Part shown: positions 29,565 through 40,000 of the stretch, piece by piece
How positions within the stretch are numbered: position 1 is the first letter of the stretch
Layout: the number at the start of each line of letters is the position of its first letter
Assembly: GCF_022760995.1 (NCBI RefSeq)
Contig: NZ_JAKWJO010000002.1
Coordinates: 485,994 to 549,993, forward strand
DNA from: Dyella sedimenti
GTDB lineage: Bacteria > Pseudomonadota > Gammaproteobacteria > Xanthomonadales > Rhodanobacteraceae
Length of the DNA stretch: 64,000 bases
Reading direction: 5' to 3'
Position numbers and translations under genes: made by a program
The notes under the pieces: generated by a model
Told to the model about the DNA's origin: nothing
Databases searched by the model: none
What the model saw: the letters and a program-made list of their open reading frames with translations, nothing else

Positions 29565-30131
29565 TCAGCGCCTGGCGTAATCGAGGCTGATCGACATGCC
29601 CAATTCGACCTTGTCCGCCACCGCGGCGCGGTGTGCGCTCATCCCGAAGTCGCTGCGCTGGATGGTGCCGCGCACGGCGATCACGCATTGCTGCGGCGCG
29701 CTGAGCGGGCAATGCGAGGGCATCAGCTCGAAATGGGCGGGGCGGGTGATGCCGCGCAGGGTCAGCGTGCCATCCAGCGCGCCGCCGCGCTCCAGCATGC
29801 CCAGCGAGATCGGCTGCGAGACGAAATGGATCGAAGGATAATGCGAGGCATCGAAGAACTCGGGGGCCAGCACCCAGCGGCGGATGCGGTCGGAGGCCAT
29901 ATGGATGCTGTCCACGGTGATGTGCGCGTCGACCACCGCGGTATCGCGCAGCGCGCTCAGGGTGACGTCGCCGTCGATTTCCTCGAAGCGGCCGCTGATC
30001 TGGCTGAGCCAGAACAGGCGTACGCCGAAGTCGGCGTGGGAATGGATGGGGTCGATGCGGTAATCGCTGGCGTGGGCCAGCGGCATGGCCAGCAGCAGCA
30101 AGGCCAGGCAGCCGGGCAGCCAGCAGCTCAT
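29565..30131 (-). CDS. YceI-family periplasmic protein
   Basis: 188 residues from ATG 30131. A signal peptide (CLALLLLAMPLAHA) precedes SDYRIDPIHSHADFGVRLFW, the characteristic start of YceI lipocalin-like barrels. GITRPAHFEL and RGTIQRSDFGMSAH in the second half complete the family pattern. YceI proteins bind isoprenoid or amphiphilic ligands in the periplasm; a precise role is not known. The start codon overlaps the sixA stop (ATGA), so the two are translationally coupled and lie in one operon with the PLD gene. Confidence 0.9.
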   Translation of the reverse strand: MSCWLPGCLALLLLAMPLAHASDYRIDPIHSHADFGVRLFWLSQISGRFEEIDGDVTLSALRDTAVVDAHITVDSIHMASDRIRRWVLAPEFFDASHYPSIHFVSQPISLGMLERGGALDGTLTLRGITRPAHFELMPSHCPLSAPQQCVIAVRGTIQRSDFGMSAHRAAVADKVELGMSISLDYARR

Positions 30132-30601
30132 GGCGACCAGAAGGCATCCAGTCGCGCGTTGCCCGGCTCCAGCGCCCCATCCAGGTGCAGCACGGCCAGG
30201 CCGGCCGGCGGCATGCCGCGGAATTCGTCCGAGCGGCCCTCCACCAGCAGGGCCACCAGCCGCTCGATGCCCGGGTTGTGGCCCACCAGCAGCACCGTGC
30301 CGACGTCGCCATGCTGGTCGAGCAGGGCCAGCAGCTCGCCCGGGGTCGCCTCGTAGATGTCCTCCGCGTACTGCGGGGCCGGCGCCTGCGGCAGCGCCGC
30401 CAGGGCCAGGGACGCGGTGCTGCGGGTGCGCTCGGAAGGCGAGCACAGCACGCGGTCCGGCATCACCCCGTGCGAGGCCAGCCATTGGCCGGCGGCCCGC
30501 GCCTCCTGCTCGCCGCGCCCGCTCAGGCGCCGGTTGTGGTCGTTGCCTCCGGCGGGAGCGGGCTGGGCTTCGGCGTGACGCAACAGGATGAGTTCGTGCA
30601 T
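30128..30601 (-). CDS. sixA: phosphohistidine phosphatase SixA-like protein
   Basis: 157 residues from ATG 30601, with TTGGAG upstream. The histidine phosphatase motif LILLRHAEA (RHA with nucleophile His) is at the start, followed by RRLSGRGEQEARAAG, a mid-sequence SPSERTRST and LLVGHNPGIERL with the second catalytic His. SixA removes phosphate from histidine on phosphotransfer proteins, including the HPt domain of ArcB and NPr. The target here is unknown. First gene of a probable sixA-yceI-PLD operon (4-bp overlap with yceI). Confidence 0.87.
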   Translation of the reverse strand: MHELILLRHAEAQPAPAGGNDHNRRLSGRGEQEARAAGQWLASHGVMPDRVLCSPSERTRSTASLALAALPQAPAPQYAEDIYEATPGELLALLDQHGDVGTVLLVGHNPGIERLVALLVEGRSDEFRGMPPAGLAVLHLDGALEPGNARLDAFWSP

Positions 30602-30643
30602 GGTGGGCTCCAAGGTCGTGCCGCGCCGGGGGCGATGCCGCTC

Positions 30644-31276
30644 TCAGTGCTGGCGCTTGATCCAGCGCAGGAGCTGTTTCCAGTCCTCCTGGTGGCTGCG
30701 GACGTTTTCCGAAGCGTAGTCAAAGATACCCTTGCCAAGTGCGGCCAGCAGCACATAGGCCTGACTGTCGCGCAACTGCGCCACCAGCGGGAACGGTGCC
30801 TCCGCGGCCAGCCGCGCCATGGCTTCCTGGCTGGCGTTGGTCCAGGGCTTCAGGCGGTTGCCAACCAGGCCGACCGGCAGCTTGCCGCGCTTGATGCGGG
30901 GAACCTGCTGCAGGTGGGCCAGGAAATCGAACGTGGCATCCAGGTCGAAGGTTGACGGCAGCACTGGCACCAGCAGCACGTCGGCCTTTTCCAGGTAGGG
31001 CTCCAGTTCGCGTTCCTGCGAGCCGGCGGCCGTGTCGATCAGCACGCGCTGGGTGTCGGGCGGCAGCTTGTCCAGCGCCTTGCGGCCGCCTTCCAGGCCC
31101 AGCACGCCGGGGACGTTGTCCGGTCGCCGCGAGGCCCAGCGGAAGCTGGACTGCTGCCGATCCGCATCGACGATGGCCGTGTGCTTGCCATCCTCGGCCC
31201 AATGCGAAGCCAGCTGGGTGACCAGCGTGCTCTTGCCGCAACCGCCTTTGCTGCTTGCTACCAGTACCGTCAGCAT
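30644..31276 (-). CDS. ParA/MinD-family ATPase, orphan
   Basis: 210 residues from ATG 31276. The deviant Walker A motif SSKGGCGKST (8-17), switch I IVDADRQQSSF and switch II VLIDTAAGSQE define a ParA-like Walker ATPase of the short type with no N-terminal HTH. Such proteins position plasmids, chromosomes, chemotaxis arrays or other cargo. No ParB or cargo gene is adjacent; sixA is 42 bp downstream, so it may be co-transcribed with it. The C-terminal VRSHQEDWKQLLRWIKRQ is basic and could bind DNA or membrane. Similar short orphan ParA proteins are common in this lineage. Confidence 0.87.
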   Translation of the reverse strand: MLTVLVASSKGGCGKSTLVTQLASHWAEDGKHTAIVDADRQQSSFRWASRRPDNVPGVLGLEGGRKALDKLPPDTQRVLIDTAAGSQERELEPYLEKADVLLVPVLPSTFDLDATFDFLAHLQQVPRIKRGKLPVGLVGNRLKPWTNASQEAMARLAAEAPFPLVAQLRDSQAYVLLAALGKGIFDYASENVRSHQEDWKQLLRWIKRQH

Positions 31277-31406
31277 GATGCCGCCCCAGTGTCCAAGCCG
31301 GGGCCAAGCCTAGGGCAGGGAGCGGTGCGTAGGGAATAGGCAAGCGCAAGAGCGCCGCGCGGCACGCGCGGGCAACGCGGACCACAGGGAGGCCTTGAAC
31401 AGGCGC

Positions 31407-32438
31407 CTAGTCCCTGCTGGCGCTGGCGGCGGCATTGGCCGGCGACCAGTCCGTCGGCGCGTCCACGGCCACGTTGTAGTCGTGCAGGGCGGTGAGCATC
31501 AGGCTCATCTCGGTGCCGCCGGAGCGGGCCAGCGACATCAGGTGCTGGGCCAGGGCGGTATCGCCCTGGGCGCGGGCCGAGAGTTCCGAGAAGCGCTGCA
31601 CCTGCCACACCAGGTTGCGGCGGGCGCGCTTGGCGTCCTCCTGCTGCGCCGGGTCATCGGCCAGCACCTCGCGCAGGTGCAGGCCCAGCGAGCGGCCCAG
31701 CGGGCTGGAGCCCCATTCGAGCAGCTTGCCCAGCTTCAGGCAGTCGGCCTTGGTCGCGGCGTCGCCACTGCCTTCCTCGCACAGCTTGGCGGTCGCCTGC
31801 AGCGCCGGTTGCGGCTGGGTCTCGGCCAGGCCGAACACCATCATCACCTGCACGCCGGCGGCCCCGGTGGCCGACAGCGGGCTCATCACGGCGGGGGGCG
31901 GCGGCAACAGGGTCACGGTGGTGGCCAGCGCTTTGAGGCTGGCGCCGGTGTAGTCGTCGTAGACCTTGGCCGAGGCGGCCTTGGCCAGGTCCGCGCGGGC
32001 GTCGTCCTTCTTGCCGTCGCGGGTGTCCTGGCCCAGCTTGAGCATCCAGACGGCGGCATTGTCCGGCGCCTGCGCGGTGAGCCTGGCCAGCGCGTCGGCG
32101 TTGGGGCAGTCATCGCCCTTGGCGTCGCAGTCGCTCAGCCGTACCCAGTTGACCTCCGGGCCGGCGCCTTCCGCCTGGGCGGCGCGATCGATCAGGCTGT
32201 GGAAGCTGTTGAAGTCGGGCAGGCCGGCCAGCGGCCGCGCCAGCAGGGCGCCGCCCAGCAGCGGCGTGGGCGCGGCCTGGGGGGCGATCACGCTGACCAA
32301 GTCCTTCTGGAAGGACAGCAGGGCCTGGCGCCGGGCGGTGGCCTGCTTGTCGGCCGTGGGCGGGGTCTTGGCGGCCAGCGCCGGGCTGGTGAGGGCGACC
32401 AAGGCCAGTGCGAGCGTGAGCGGATGCCGTCCAAGCAT
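31407..32438 (-). CDS. exported protein of unknown function
   Basis: 343 residues from ATG 32438 with a strong AAGGAG ribosome-binding site. A signal peptide (TLALALVALTSPALA, cleavage before AKTPP) directs it to the periplasm. The mature protein is Ala/Leu-rich and helical, with a cysteine pair CDAKGDDC (about 105-112) and SELSARAQGDTALAQHLMSLARSGGTE near the end; the helix-rich pattern recalls tetratricopeptide-like solenoids, but no clean repeat is visible. I do not recognise the family. The gene is separated by 130 bp from parA (same strand). Confidence 0.72.
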   Translation of the reverse strand: MLGRHPLTLALALVALTSPALAAKTPPTADKQATARRQALLSFQKDLVSVIAPQAAPTPLLGGALLARPLAGLPDFNSFHSLIDRAAQAEGAGPEVNWVRLSDCDAKGDDCPNADALARLTAQAPDNAAVWMLKLGQDTRDGKKDDARADLAKAASAKVYDDYTGASLKALATTVTLLPPPPAVMSPLSATGAAGVQVMMVFGLAETQPQPALQATAKLCEEGSGDAATKADCLKLGKLLEWGSSPLGRSLGLHLREVLADDPAQQEDAKRARRNLVWQVQRFSELSARAQGDTALAQHLMSLARSGGTEMSLMLTALHDYNVAVDAPTDWSPANAAASASRD

Positions 32439-32607
32439 GGGGGGACTCCTTGTGCGGACTAAGCAGCCAGCATACCGATCCCGCATTAAGCTCGCCTGAT
32501 CCGGTGGACGCGGCATGAGGGAGAACGCGTCCGGCCTTGCTAGCATGGCAGCTTCGCGACGCCCCGGGATGCACCGCCATCCTGCGCAGCACAGGAGACT
32601 TAAGGCA

Positions 32608-32808
32608 GTGAACGATTTTTCCTTCTTGGCCAGCGGACAGGCGGCCCCCTGGTTCGCGGGCTGGGGCACGCTGGCCCTCATCAACGCCGGGCTGGCGCAG
32701 GGCAAGAATCGCAGCGGCCTGCTGTGGTTCCTGCTGTCGCTGCCGTTCGGACCGGTCGCCACGCTGGTGCTGGTGCTGCTCCCCAAGGCGCGGCAGACGC
32801 TGTTCTGA
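32608..32808 (+). CDS. small membrane protein, unknown function
   Basis: 66 residues from GTG 32608, behind AGGAGACTTAAGG; an ATG at 32569 would lengthen it by 13 less plausible residues. It has two hydrophobic helices: WFAGWGTLALINAGLAQG and GLLWFLLSLPFGPVATLVLVLL, joined by KNRSG, and ends PKARQTLF. Small two-helix proteins of this kind are common and undefined in xanthomonads. A REP element begins a few bases after its stop. It is divergent from the exported hypothetical gene. Confidence 0.62.
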   Translation: MNDFSFLASGQAAPWFAGWGTLALINAGLAQGKNRSGLLWFLLSLPFGPVATLVLVLLPKARQTLF

Positions 32809-32814
32809 TTTGCA

Positions 32815-32888
32815 GGAGCGCACCCTGTGCGCGAACGCGGAGCTGCGGCTTTACCGCTGCGTAGGCTTTTCGCGCACAGGTGCGCTCC
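32815..32888. repeat. REP/BIME-like palindrome, copy E
   Basis: Arms 32815-32835 (GGAGCGCACCCTGTGCGCG core) and 32869-32888 are complementary except for one missing base in the second arm (CAGGTG for CAGGGTG). It lies between the convergent small membrane protein and speE. Confidence 0.82.
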
Positions 32889-32908
32889 TACAGGTTAAGC
32901 GTGGGCGA

Positions 32909-33763
32909 TTACTCGCCCAGCGCCTCGCGCATGAACTCCGGCTGGGCCAGCGCCGCCTTGTGGATGTCGGCGTTGTAGTAGCGGGTGGGGAAGCCCTTGC
33001 TCAGCGCACCGCGCTCGCGGAAGCCGGCCAGGTCGCCGCCCTTGCGCGCCATGGTGCAGCTCCACCAGCCGGTCGGGTAGCACGGCTGCGGGAACGGCAG
33101 GGTCTTGACCGCGCTGAAGCCGGCGGTGCGCATGGCCGAGCGCATGGACTTGATCAGTTCCAGGTGCGCCAGCGGCGATTCGGACTGCTGCACCAGGATG
33201 CCGCCGTGGCGCAGGGCCTTGAAGCAGCTGGCGTAGAAGGCGGCGTTGAACAGGCCCTCGGCGGGGCCGACCGGGTCGGTCGAGTCCACGATGATCAGGT
33301 CCAGCGATTCCGGCTCGGCCTCGGCCATGTACTTGATGCCGTCGATGAACAGCAGCTCGGCGCGCGCGTCGCCGTTGGATTCGCACAGCTCCGGGAAATA
33401 CTGCTCGGCCAGGCGCGTCACGCGCTCGTCGATCTCCACCTGCACGGCGTGCTCCACTTCCTCGTGCTTGAGCACCTCGCGCAGCGTGCCGCAGTCGCCG
33501 CCGCCGATGATCACCACGCGCTTGGCGCGCGCATGGGTGAACAGCGCCGGGTGGGTCATCATCTCGTGGTACAGGAAATTGTCGCGGCTGGTCAGCATCA
33601 CGCAGCCGTCGATCACCATCAGGTTGCCCCAGTCGGTGGTCTGGTAGATCTCGATGGTCTGGAACGGGGTTTTCTCGGCGTGCAGCAGCTTCTCCACGCG
33701 GTAGCCGATGGAGGAGCCGGAGGCCTGGTGGGCTTCGGTGAACCAGCTGGGGTGCTGCGACAT
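32909..33763 (-). CDS. speE: spermidine synthase
   Basis: 284 residues from ATG 33763 with AGGAACATTCCCC upstream. The aminopropyltransferase signature is complete: VLIIGGGDCGTLREVL-like VVIIGGGDCGTLREVLKHEE (SAM-binding), VDSTDPVGPAEGLF (gatekeeping loop with catalytic Asp) and QSESPLAHLELIK. It transfers the aminopropyl group of decarboxylated SAM to putrescine, giving spermidine, in the cytosol. It is divergent from speA, the arginine decarboxylase that starts the same pathway, a pairing conserved in xanthomonads. Decarboxylated SAM synthesis (speD/H) is not in the window. Confidence 0.95.
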   Translation of the reverse strand: MSQHPSWFTEAHQASGSSIGYRVEKLLHAEKTPFQTIEIYQTTDWGNLMVIDGCVMLTSRDNFLYHEMMTHPALFTHARAKRVVIIGGGDCGTLREVLKHEEVEHAVQVEIDERVTRLAEQYFPELCESNGDARAELLFIDGIKYMAEAEPESLDLIIVDSTDPVGPAEGLFNAAFYASCFKALRHGGILVQQSESPLAHLELIKSMRSAMRTAGFSAVKTLPFPQPCYPTGWWSCTMARKGGDLAGFRERGALSKGFPTRYYNADIHKAALAQPEFMREALGE

Positions 33764-34089
33764 GGGGAATGTTCCTGACGATCGGTGGGTTCAAAGATCG
33801 CGAATTGTAGCCGAACCGGCGCCCCCGTCCCGTCCACGGGCCGGCGGCCATCGGCACATTGTCACAAGGGGCCGTTACAATAGGCGACCGGACCGCCGCG
33901 CCACGCGGCTCGTGCCCAGGGGTGCGCCGCTCGAACCGCCTTCCGGTGCCGCGCCGGTCTGGCGCGCCGATGAGCGGCCTCCCAAGGTCAGCCCGGCCCC
34001 GCGGCGTGCGAGGCTTCCGGCCGGCTGGCTTCGTTTTTCGTCAAGGCACCGCCGCTGCGACGACATTACAGGCTCCAAAGGAACCCTCC
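33764..34089. other. speE-speA divergent promoter region
   Basis: 326 bp between the two divergent starts. Must hold both promoters. TTGTCA near 33858 and TACAAT near 33875 look like hexamers but are only about 11 bp apart, so I do not call a promoter. No palindrome or riboswitch-like element was recognised. Confidence 0.5.
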
Positions 34090-35979
<1,890 letters not shown>

Positions 35980-35988
35980 CGCGCTTGC

Positions 35989-36018
35989 CCGTCATTCCGG
36001 CCTGCGCCGGAATGACGG
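35989..36018. repeat. dispersed palindrome GTCATTCCGGC / GCCGGAATGAC
   Basis: Perfect 13-bp arms (35989-36001, 36006-36018) with the 4-base loop CTGC, 9 bp after the speA stop. This type of intergenic palindrome is widespread in proteobacteria. It may act as a terminator without a T-tract or be a mobile repeat. Confidence 0.75.
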
Positions 36019-36160
36019 AATAGGAAAGGCCACGCCAGGTTGTCCATTCGTCGCATGGATGCGCGCCCCGGGCTATGGCAGCCTGTGGCGTTGACGGCGG
36101 CGCGGGCCATGGCCTACACCGTTTCTGCTTTTTCCCCGATCCCCATCGAAAGGAGTAGTC

Positions 36161-36946
36161 ATGGCAAGTCTCGACGGCAAGGTGGCACTCATCACTGGCG
36201 CGGCCAGCGGCCTGGGCAAGGCGATTGCCGAGCTGTACGCGAAGAACGGTGCGGCGGTGGCCATCGCCGACATCAACCAGCAGGCGGCCGACGCGACCGC
36301 GGCGGAGATCACCGCGGCCGGCGGCAAGGCCATCGGCATCGCCATGGACGTCACCGACGAGGCGGCGGTGAACGCGGGCACCGACAAGGTGGTCGCCGCG
36401 TTCGGCCATCTGGACATCCTCATCTCCAATGCGGGCGTGCAGATCATCAACCCGATCGAGCAGTTCGCCTTCGCCGACTGGAAGAAGATGCTGGCCATCC
36501 ATCTCGATGGCGGCTTCCTCACCACCAAGGCCGCGCTCAAGCACATGTACAAGGACGACCGCGGCGGCATCGTCATCTACATGGGCTCGGTGCATTCGCA
36601 CGAGGCCTCCAAGCTCAAGTCCGCCTACGTCACCGCTAAGCACGGCCTGCTGGGCCTGGCGCGCACGCTGGCGAAGGAGGGCGCGGCCCACAACGTGCGT
36701 TCGCACGTGATCTGCCCAGGCTTCGTGCGCACGCCGCTGGTGGAGAAGCAGATTCCCGAGCAGGCCAAGGAGCTGGGCATCAGCGAGGCCGAGGTGATCA
36801 AGAACGTGATGCTCAGCGACACCGTGGATGGCGTGTTCACCACGGTCGAGGACATCGCGCAGACGGCGCTTTACCTGGCGACGTTCCCCTCGGCCGCGTT
36901 GACCGGGCAATCCATCGTGGTCAGCCACGGCTGGTACATGCAGTAG
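36161..36946 (+). CDS. bdhA: 3-hydroxybutyrate dehydrogenase (SDR family)
   Basis: 261 residues from ATG 36161 with a strong AAAGGAG ribosome-binding site. TGAASGLG (12-19) is the NAD-binding glycine motif. The catalytic set is Asn90 in ISNAG, Ser143, Tyr156 in SAYVTAKHG and Lys160. The substrate-lid segment [21 protein letters not shown] is typical of D-3-hydroxybutyrate dehydrogenases. It interconverts 3-hydroxybutyrate and acetoacetate with NAD. The product is substrate for the adjacent adc gene, about 95 bp downstream, and a patatin lipase follows. Probably used in ketone-body or PHB degradation; no PHB synthase is in the window. Confidence 0.9.
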   Translation: MASLDGKVALITGAASGLGKAIAELYAKNGAAVAIADINQQAADATAAEITAAGGKAIGIAMDVTDEAAVNAGTDKVVAAFGHLDILISNAGVQIINPIEQFAFADWKKMLAIHLDGGFLTTKAALKHMYKDDRGGIVIYMGSVHSHEASKLKSAYVTAKHGLLGLARTLAKEGAAHNVRSHVICPGFVRTPLVEKQIPEQAKELGISEAEVIKNVMLSDTVDGVFTTVEDIAQTALYLATFPSAALTGQSIVVSHGWYMQ

Positions 36947-37040
36947 CCGCCGCGTCCCGTCCCGTCCTGGTCGTCGGGCGGGACCCGCCGCCTTGCCGGT
37001 CCGCGCGGGTCCGTGCGGACGGATTGCCAGGAGCGTCGCC

Positions 37041-37781
37041 ATGAAGATCGCCGAAGTGAAGGCCAACGCCTTCGCCATGCCGTTGACCAACCCGGCGTTT
37101 CCGCCCGGGCCCTACCGTTTCGTCAATCGCGAATTCCTGGTCATCACCTACCGCACGGATCCCGATGCCTTGCGCGCGGTGGTGCCGGAGCCGCTGGAAG
37201 TGGCCGAGCCGCTGGTCAAGTACGAGTTCATCCGCATGCCCGATTCCACCGGCTTCGGCGACTACACCGAATCCGGCCAGGTCATTCCGGTCAGCTTCCG
37301 GGGCCAGCATGGCGGCTACGTGCATTCGATGTACTTGAACGATCATCCCCCGATCGCCGGCGGGCGCGAGTTGTGGGGCTTTCCCAAGAAACTCGCCAGC
37401 CCGGTGCTGGAGACCGAGATCGACACCCTGGTAGGCACGCTCGACTACGGCAAGGTGCGGGTGGCCAAGGCCACCATGGGCTTCAAGCACCGCGAGGCCG
37501 ACCGCCAGGCCGTGCTGGCGGCGCTGGCCGCGCCCAATTTCCTGCTCAAGATCATTCCGCACGTGGACGGTACGCCGCGCATCTGCGAGCTGGTCCGCTA
37601 CTACACCACCAACGTCACGCTCAAGGGCGCCTGGACCGGGCCGGGTTCGCTGGAGCTGCATGCCCATGCACTGGCGCCGGTGGCCGACCTGCCGGTGCTG
37701 AAGGTGGAGTCGGCCCTGCACTATATCACCGACCTGACCCTCGACCTGGGCAGCGTGGTGTACGACTATCTGGCCGATTGA
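37041..37781 (+). CDS. adc: acetoacetate decarboxylase
   Basis: 246 residues from ATG 37041 with CCAGGAG upstream. The signature [15 protein letters not shown] places the Schiff-base lysine at Lys116 with the neighbouring Lys117 that lowers its pKa, as in the clostridial enzyme. Length matches the family. It converts acetoacetate to acetone and CO2; some homologs act on other beta-keto acids. It follows bdhA, which makes acetoacetate, and precedes a patatin-like gene by 16 bp, so bdhA-adc-patatin are likely one transcript. Confidence 0.9.
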   Translation: MKIAEVKANAFAMPLTNPAFPPGPYRFVNREFLVITYRTDPDALRAVVPEPLEVAEPLVKYEFIRMPDSTGFGDYTESGQVIPVSFRGQHGGYVHSMYLNDHPPIAGGRELWGFPKKLASPVLETEIDTLVGTLDYGKVRVAKATMGFKHREADRQAVLAALAAPNFLLKIIPHVDGTPRICELVRYYTTNVTLKGAWTGPGSLELHAHALAPVADLPVLKVESALHYITDLTLDLGSVVYDYLAD

Positions 37782-37797
37782 ACCGAGGTTTATCCGT

Positions 37798-38991
37798 ATG
37801 GACGTCCGTAAGAAGAACCGTGCAGAGACCCAGGTGGCCGACCAGGACCGTTTGCGGAAGTACCACAAGCAATACCAGGTGACGGCCCTGGTCCTGCAGG
37901 GCGGCGGCGCGCTGGGCGCCTACCAGGCCGGCGTGTACGAGGCGCTGGACCAGGCGGGCATCCATCCCAACTGGGTTGCCGGCATCTCCATCGGCGCGCT
38001 CAACGCCGCCATCATCGCCGGCAACCCGCCTGAGCACCGGGTCGAGCGCCTGCGCGAGTTCTGGCACACGATCTGCCGCCCGCCGCTGCTGCCGGTATGG
38101 CCCACGCCGCCGCTCGATCCCGGCGCGTGGGAGCTGCCCTGGCAGAACGGCATGAGCGGCTGGGCCGCGCTGCGCGCGCTGGTGGAAGGGCAGCCGGGCT
38201 TCTTCTTCCCGCGGCCGTTCCCGCTGCTGCCGTGGCGGGCCTCGCCGGCCACGGCGAGCTGGTACGACACCGCGCCGCTGAAGACCACCCTGGAGCGCCT
38301 GGTCGACATCGATCGCATCAACCACAAGACTGCCATGCGCGTGTCGGTGGGCGCGGTGAACATCCGTACCGGCAATTTCATCTACTTCGACAACACCGAA
38401 GGCGAGCTGCGGCTGGAGCATTTCATCGCCTCCGGCTCGCTGCCGCCGGGCTTCCCCGCCACCGAAATCGACGGCGAGTTCTACTGGGACGGCGGCATGG
38501 TCTCCAACACGCCGCTGTACAAGGTGCTGTCCGATGGCATTTGCCGGGATTCGCTGATTTTCCAGGTGGACCTGTGGAGCGCGCGCGGCCAGGTGCCGCG
38601 CGATCTGGCCGAGGTGACCTCGCGCGCCAAGGACATCCAGTATTCCAGCCGCACGCGCCTGATCACCGAATTCATGGGCATGCGCCAGCGGCAGCAGCGC
38701 CTGCTCAACGAGCTGATGGCGCTGGTGCCGGAAGAACGGCGCCGTGACCCAGCCTACCGTCGCGCGGAAGTCTATGCGGGCGGCGCGCTGGTCAACCTGT
38801 TCCACCTGATCTACCGCAACAAGCCGTACGAAGGGCACTACAAGGACTACGAGTTCAGCTTCGGCAGCATGCAACAGCACTGGGCCAGCGGCTTGGATGA
38901 CATGCGATGCACGCTGGCGGAACCGCAATGGTTCGAGCCGCCCGGCACGGAACACCCCTTCATCACCCACGATGTTCATTGTGAAGACTGA
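37798..38991 (+). CDS. patatin-like phospholipase
   Basis: 397 residues from ATG 37798. The N-terminal oxyanion loop is LQGGGALGAYQAGVYEAL; the nucleophile is Ser64 in GISIGALNAA; the dyad Asp is Asp231 in YWDGGMVSNTP. A C-terminal region of about 130 residues (from QYSSRTRL on) is the DUF3734-type extension typical of this patatin group. It is a cytosolic lipid acyl hydrolase with no signal peptide. In some bacteria patatin-family proteins act beside 3-hydroxybutyrate genes, perhaps linked to PHB granules or membrane lipid recycling. Gene order after adc (16 bp) supports a link to that pathway. Confidence 0.9.
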   Translation: MDVRKKNRAETQVADQDRLRKYHKQYQVTALVLQGGGALGAYQAGVYEALDQAGIHPNWVAGISIGALNAAIIAGNPPEHRVERLREFWHTICRPPLLPVWPTPPLDPGAWELPWQNGMSGWAALRALVEGQPGFFFPRPFPLLPWRASPATASWYDTAPLKTTLERLVDIDRINHKTAMRVSVGAVNIRTGNFIYFDNTEGELRLEHFIASGSLPPGFPATEIDGEFYWDGGMVSNTPLYKVLSDGICRDSLIFQVDLWSARGQVPRDLAEVTSRAKDIQYSSRTRLITEFMGMRQRQQRLLNELMALVPEERRRDPAYRRAEVYAGGALVNLFHLIYRNKPYEGHYKDYEFSFGSMQQHWASGLDDMRCTLAEPQWFEPPGTEHPFITHDVHCED

Positions 38992-39007
38992 TCCACCAGG
39001 AAACCTC

Positions 39008-39868
39008 ATGAGTCTCAAGGCAGCATTCATCGGGCTCGGCGCCATGGGCACGCCGATGGCCGGCCATCTCAAGGATCGCGGCCTGCTCCATGCCGTGTCC
39101 AGCCGCACCCAGGCCAACGCCGACGCGGTGGCGAAGGAGCTTGGCGTCGTCGCGCCGCCGCTGGCGGAGATCGCCGCGCAGTGCGACGTGGTCGCATTGT
39201 GCGTCACCGCCGACGCCGACGTGCTCGGCGTGGTCGATGCGCTGGCGCCGCACCTCAAGGCGGGCGCCATCGTGGTCGACCATTCCACCGTCGCCCCCGA
39301 TACCGCCAGGCAGGCGGCGGCCAGGCTGGCCACGGTGGGTGCGCATTTCCTCGACGCGCCGGTGTCCGGTGGCGTGGAAGGCGCCAGGAACGGCAAGCTG
39401 TCGGTGATGGTGGGCGGCGACGCCGCCGTGCTCGAACGCGCACGGCCGGTGCTGGAAGCCTATGCGCTGCGCATCACCCACCTGGGTGACGTCGGCGCCG
39501 GCCAGGCCACCAAGGCGGTCAACCAGGTGCTCGTCGCCGGCATCGCGCAGGGCGTGTGCGAAGGGCTGGCGTTGGCCGAGGCGCTGGGCCTGGACCCCGA
39601 GCGCCTGCTGCCCACGCTGGGCGCGGGCGCCGCCGGCAACTGGTTCCTGGAAAAGCGCGGCGCCACCATGCTGCGCAACGAGTTCAGCGTCGGCTTCAAG
39701 CTGGGCCTGCTGCACAAGGACCTGGGGATCGTGCACCGCATCGCCGAAGGCGCCGGCACCAACCGCAGCGTGATCGAGCGTTCACTCGCCGACTACGCGG
39801 AATTGATGAGCCAAGGGTATGGTGACGACGATATCTCCGGCCTGATCCGATTGAAACGCAAAGGGTAA
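39008..39868 (+). CDS. NAD(P)-dependent beta-hydroxyacid dehydrogenase (GarR/MmsB-like)
   Basis: 286 residues from ATG 39008 with AGGAAA upstream, 16 bp after the patatin stop. FIGLGAMGTPMAGHL is the NAD-binding GxGxxG motif; DAPVSGGVEGARNGKLSVMVGG and the catalytic Lys in GAGQATKAVNQVLVAG are classical for 3-hydroxyisobutyrate/tartronate semialdehyde reductases. KDLGIVHRIAEG is the conserved substrate segment. It oxidises or reduces a short beta-hydroxy acid; the exact substrate is open. It may belong to the bdhA-adc operon. Confidence 0.88.
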   Translation: MSLKAAFIGLGAMGTPMAGHLKDRGLLHAVSSRTQANADAVAKELGVVAPPLAEIAAQCDVVALCVTADADVLGVVDALAPHLKAGAIVVDHSTVAPDTARQAAARLATVGAHFLDAPVSGGVEGARNGKLSVMVGGDAAVLERARPVLEAYALRITHLGDVGAGQATKAVNQVLVAGIAQGVCEGLALAEALGLDPERLLPTLGAGAAGNWFLEKRGATMLRNEFSVGFKLGLLHKDLGIVHRIAEGAGTNRSVIERSLADYAELMSQGYGDDDISGLIRLKRKG

Positions 39869-40000
39869 GTCCCCGCGTTTCGGTCACCCGTCGGCCGCGT
39901 TCGTGCGTCGCCGGGCGAAGGGGCCGGCGATGGCCCGGCGGTAGTGGCAGTGCGATTTTCTTACTCGTCTTCACGTCGTTGAATCGGGCAGGAGAGGCGT

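Noticed and set aside
33858..33880. TTGTCA and TACAAT as the speA promoter
   Set aside because: Spacing of about 11 bp is too short for a sigma-70 promoter.
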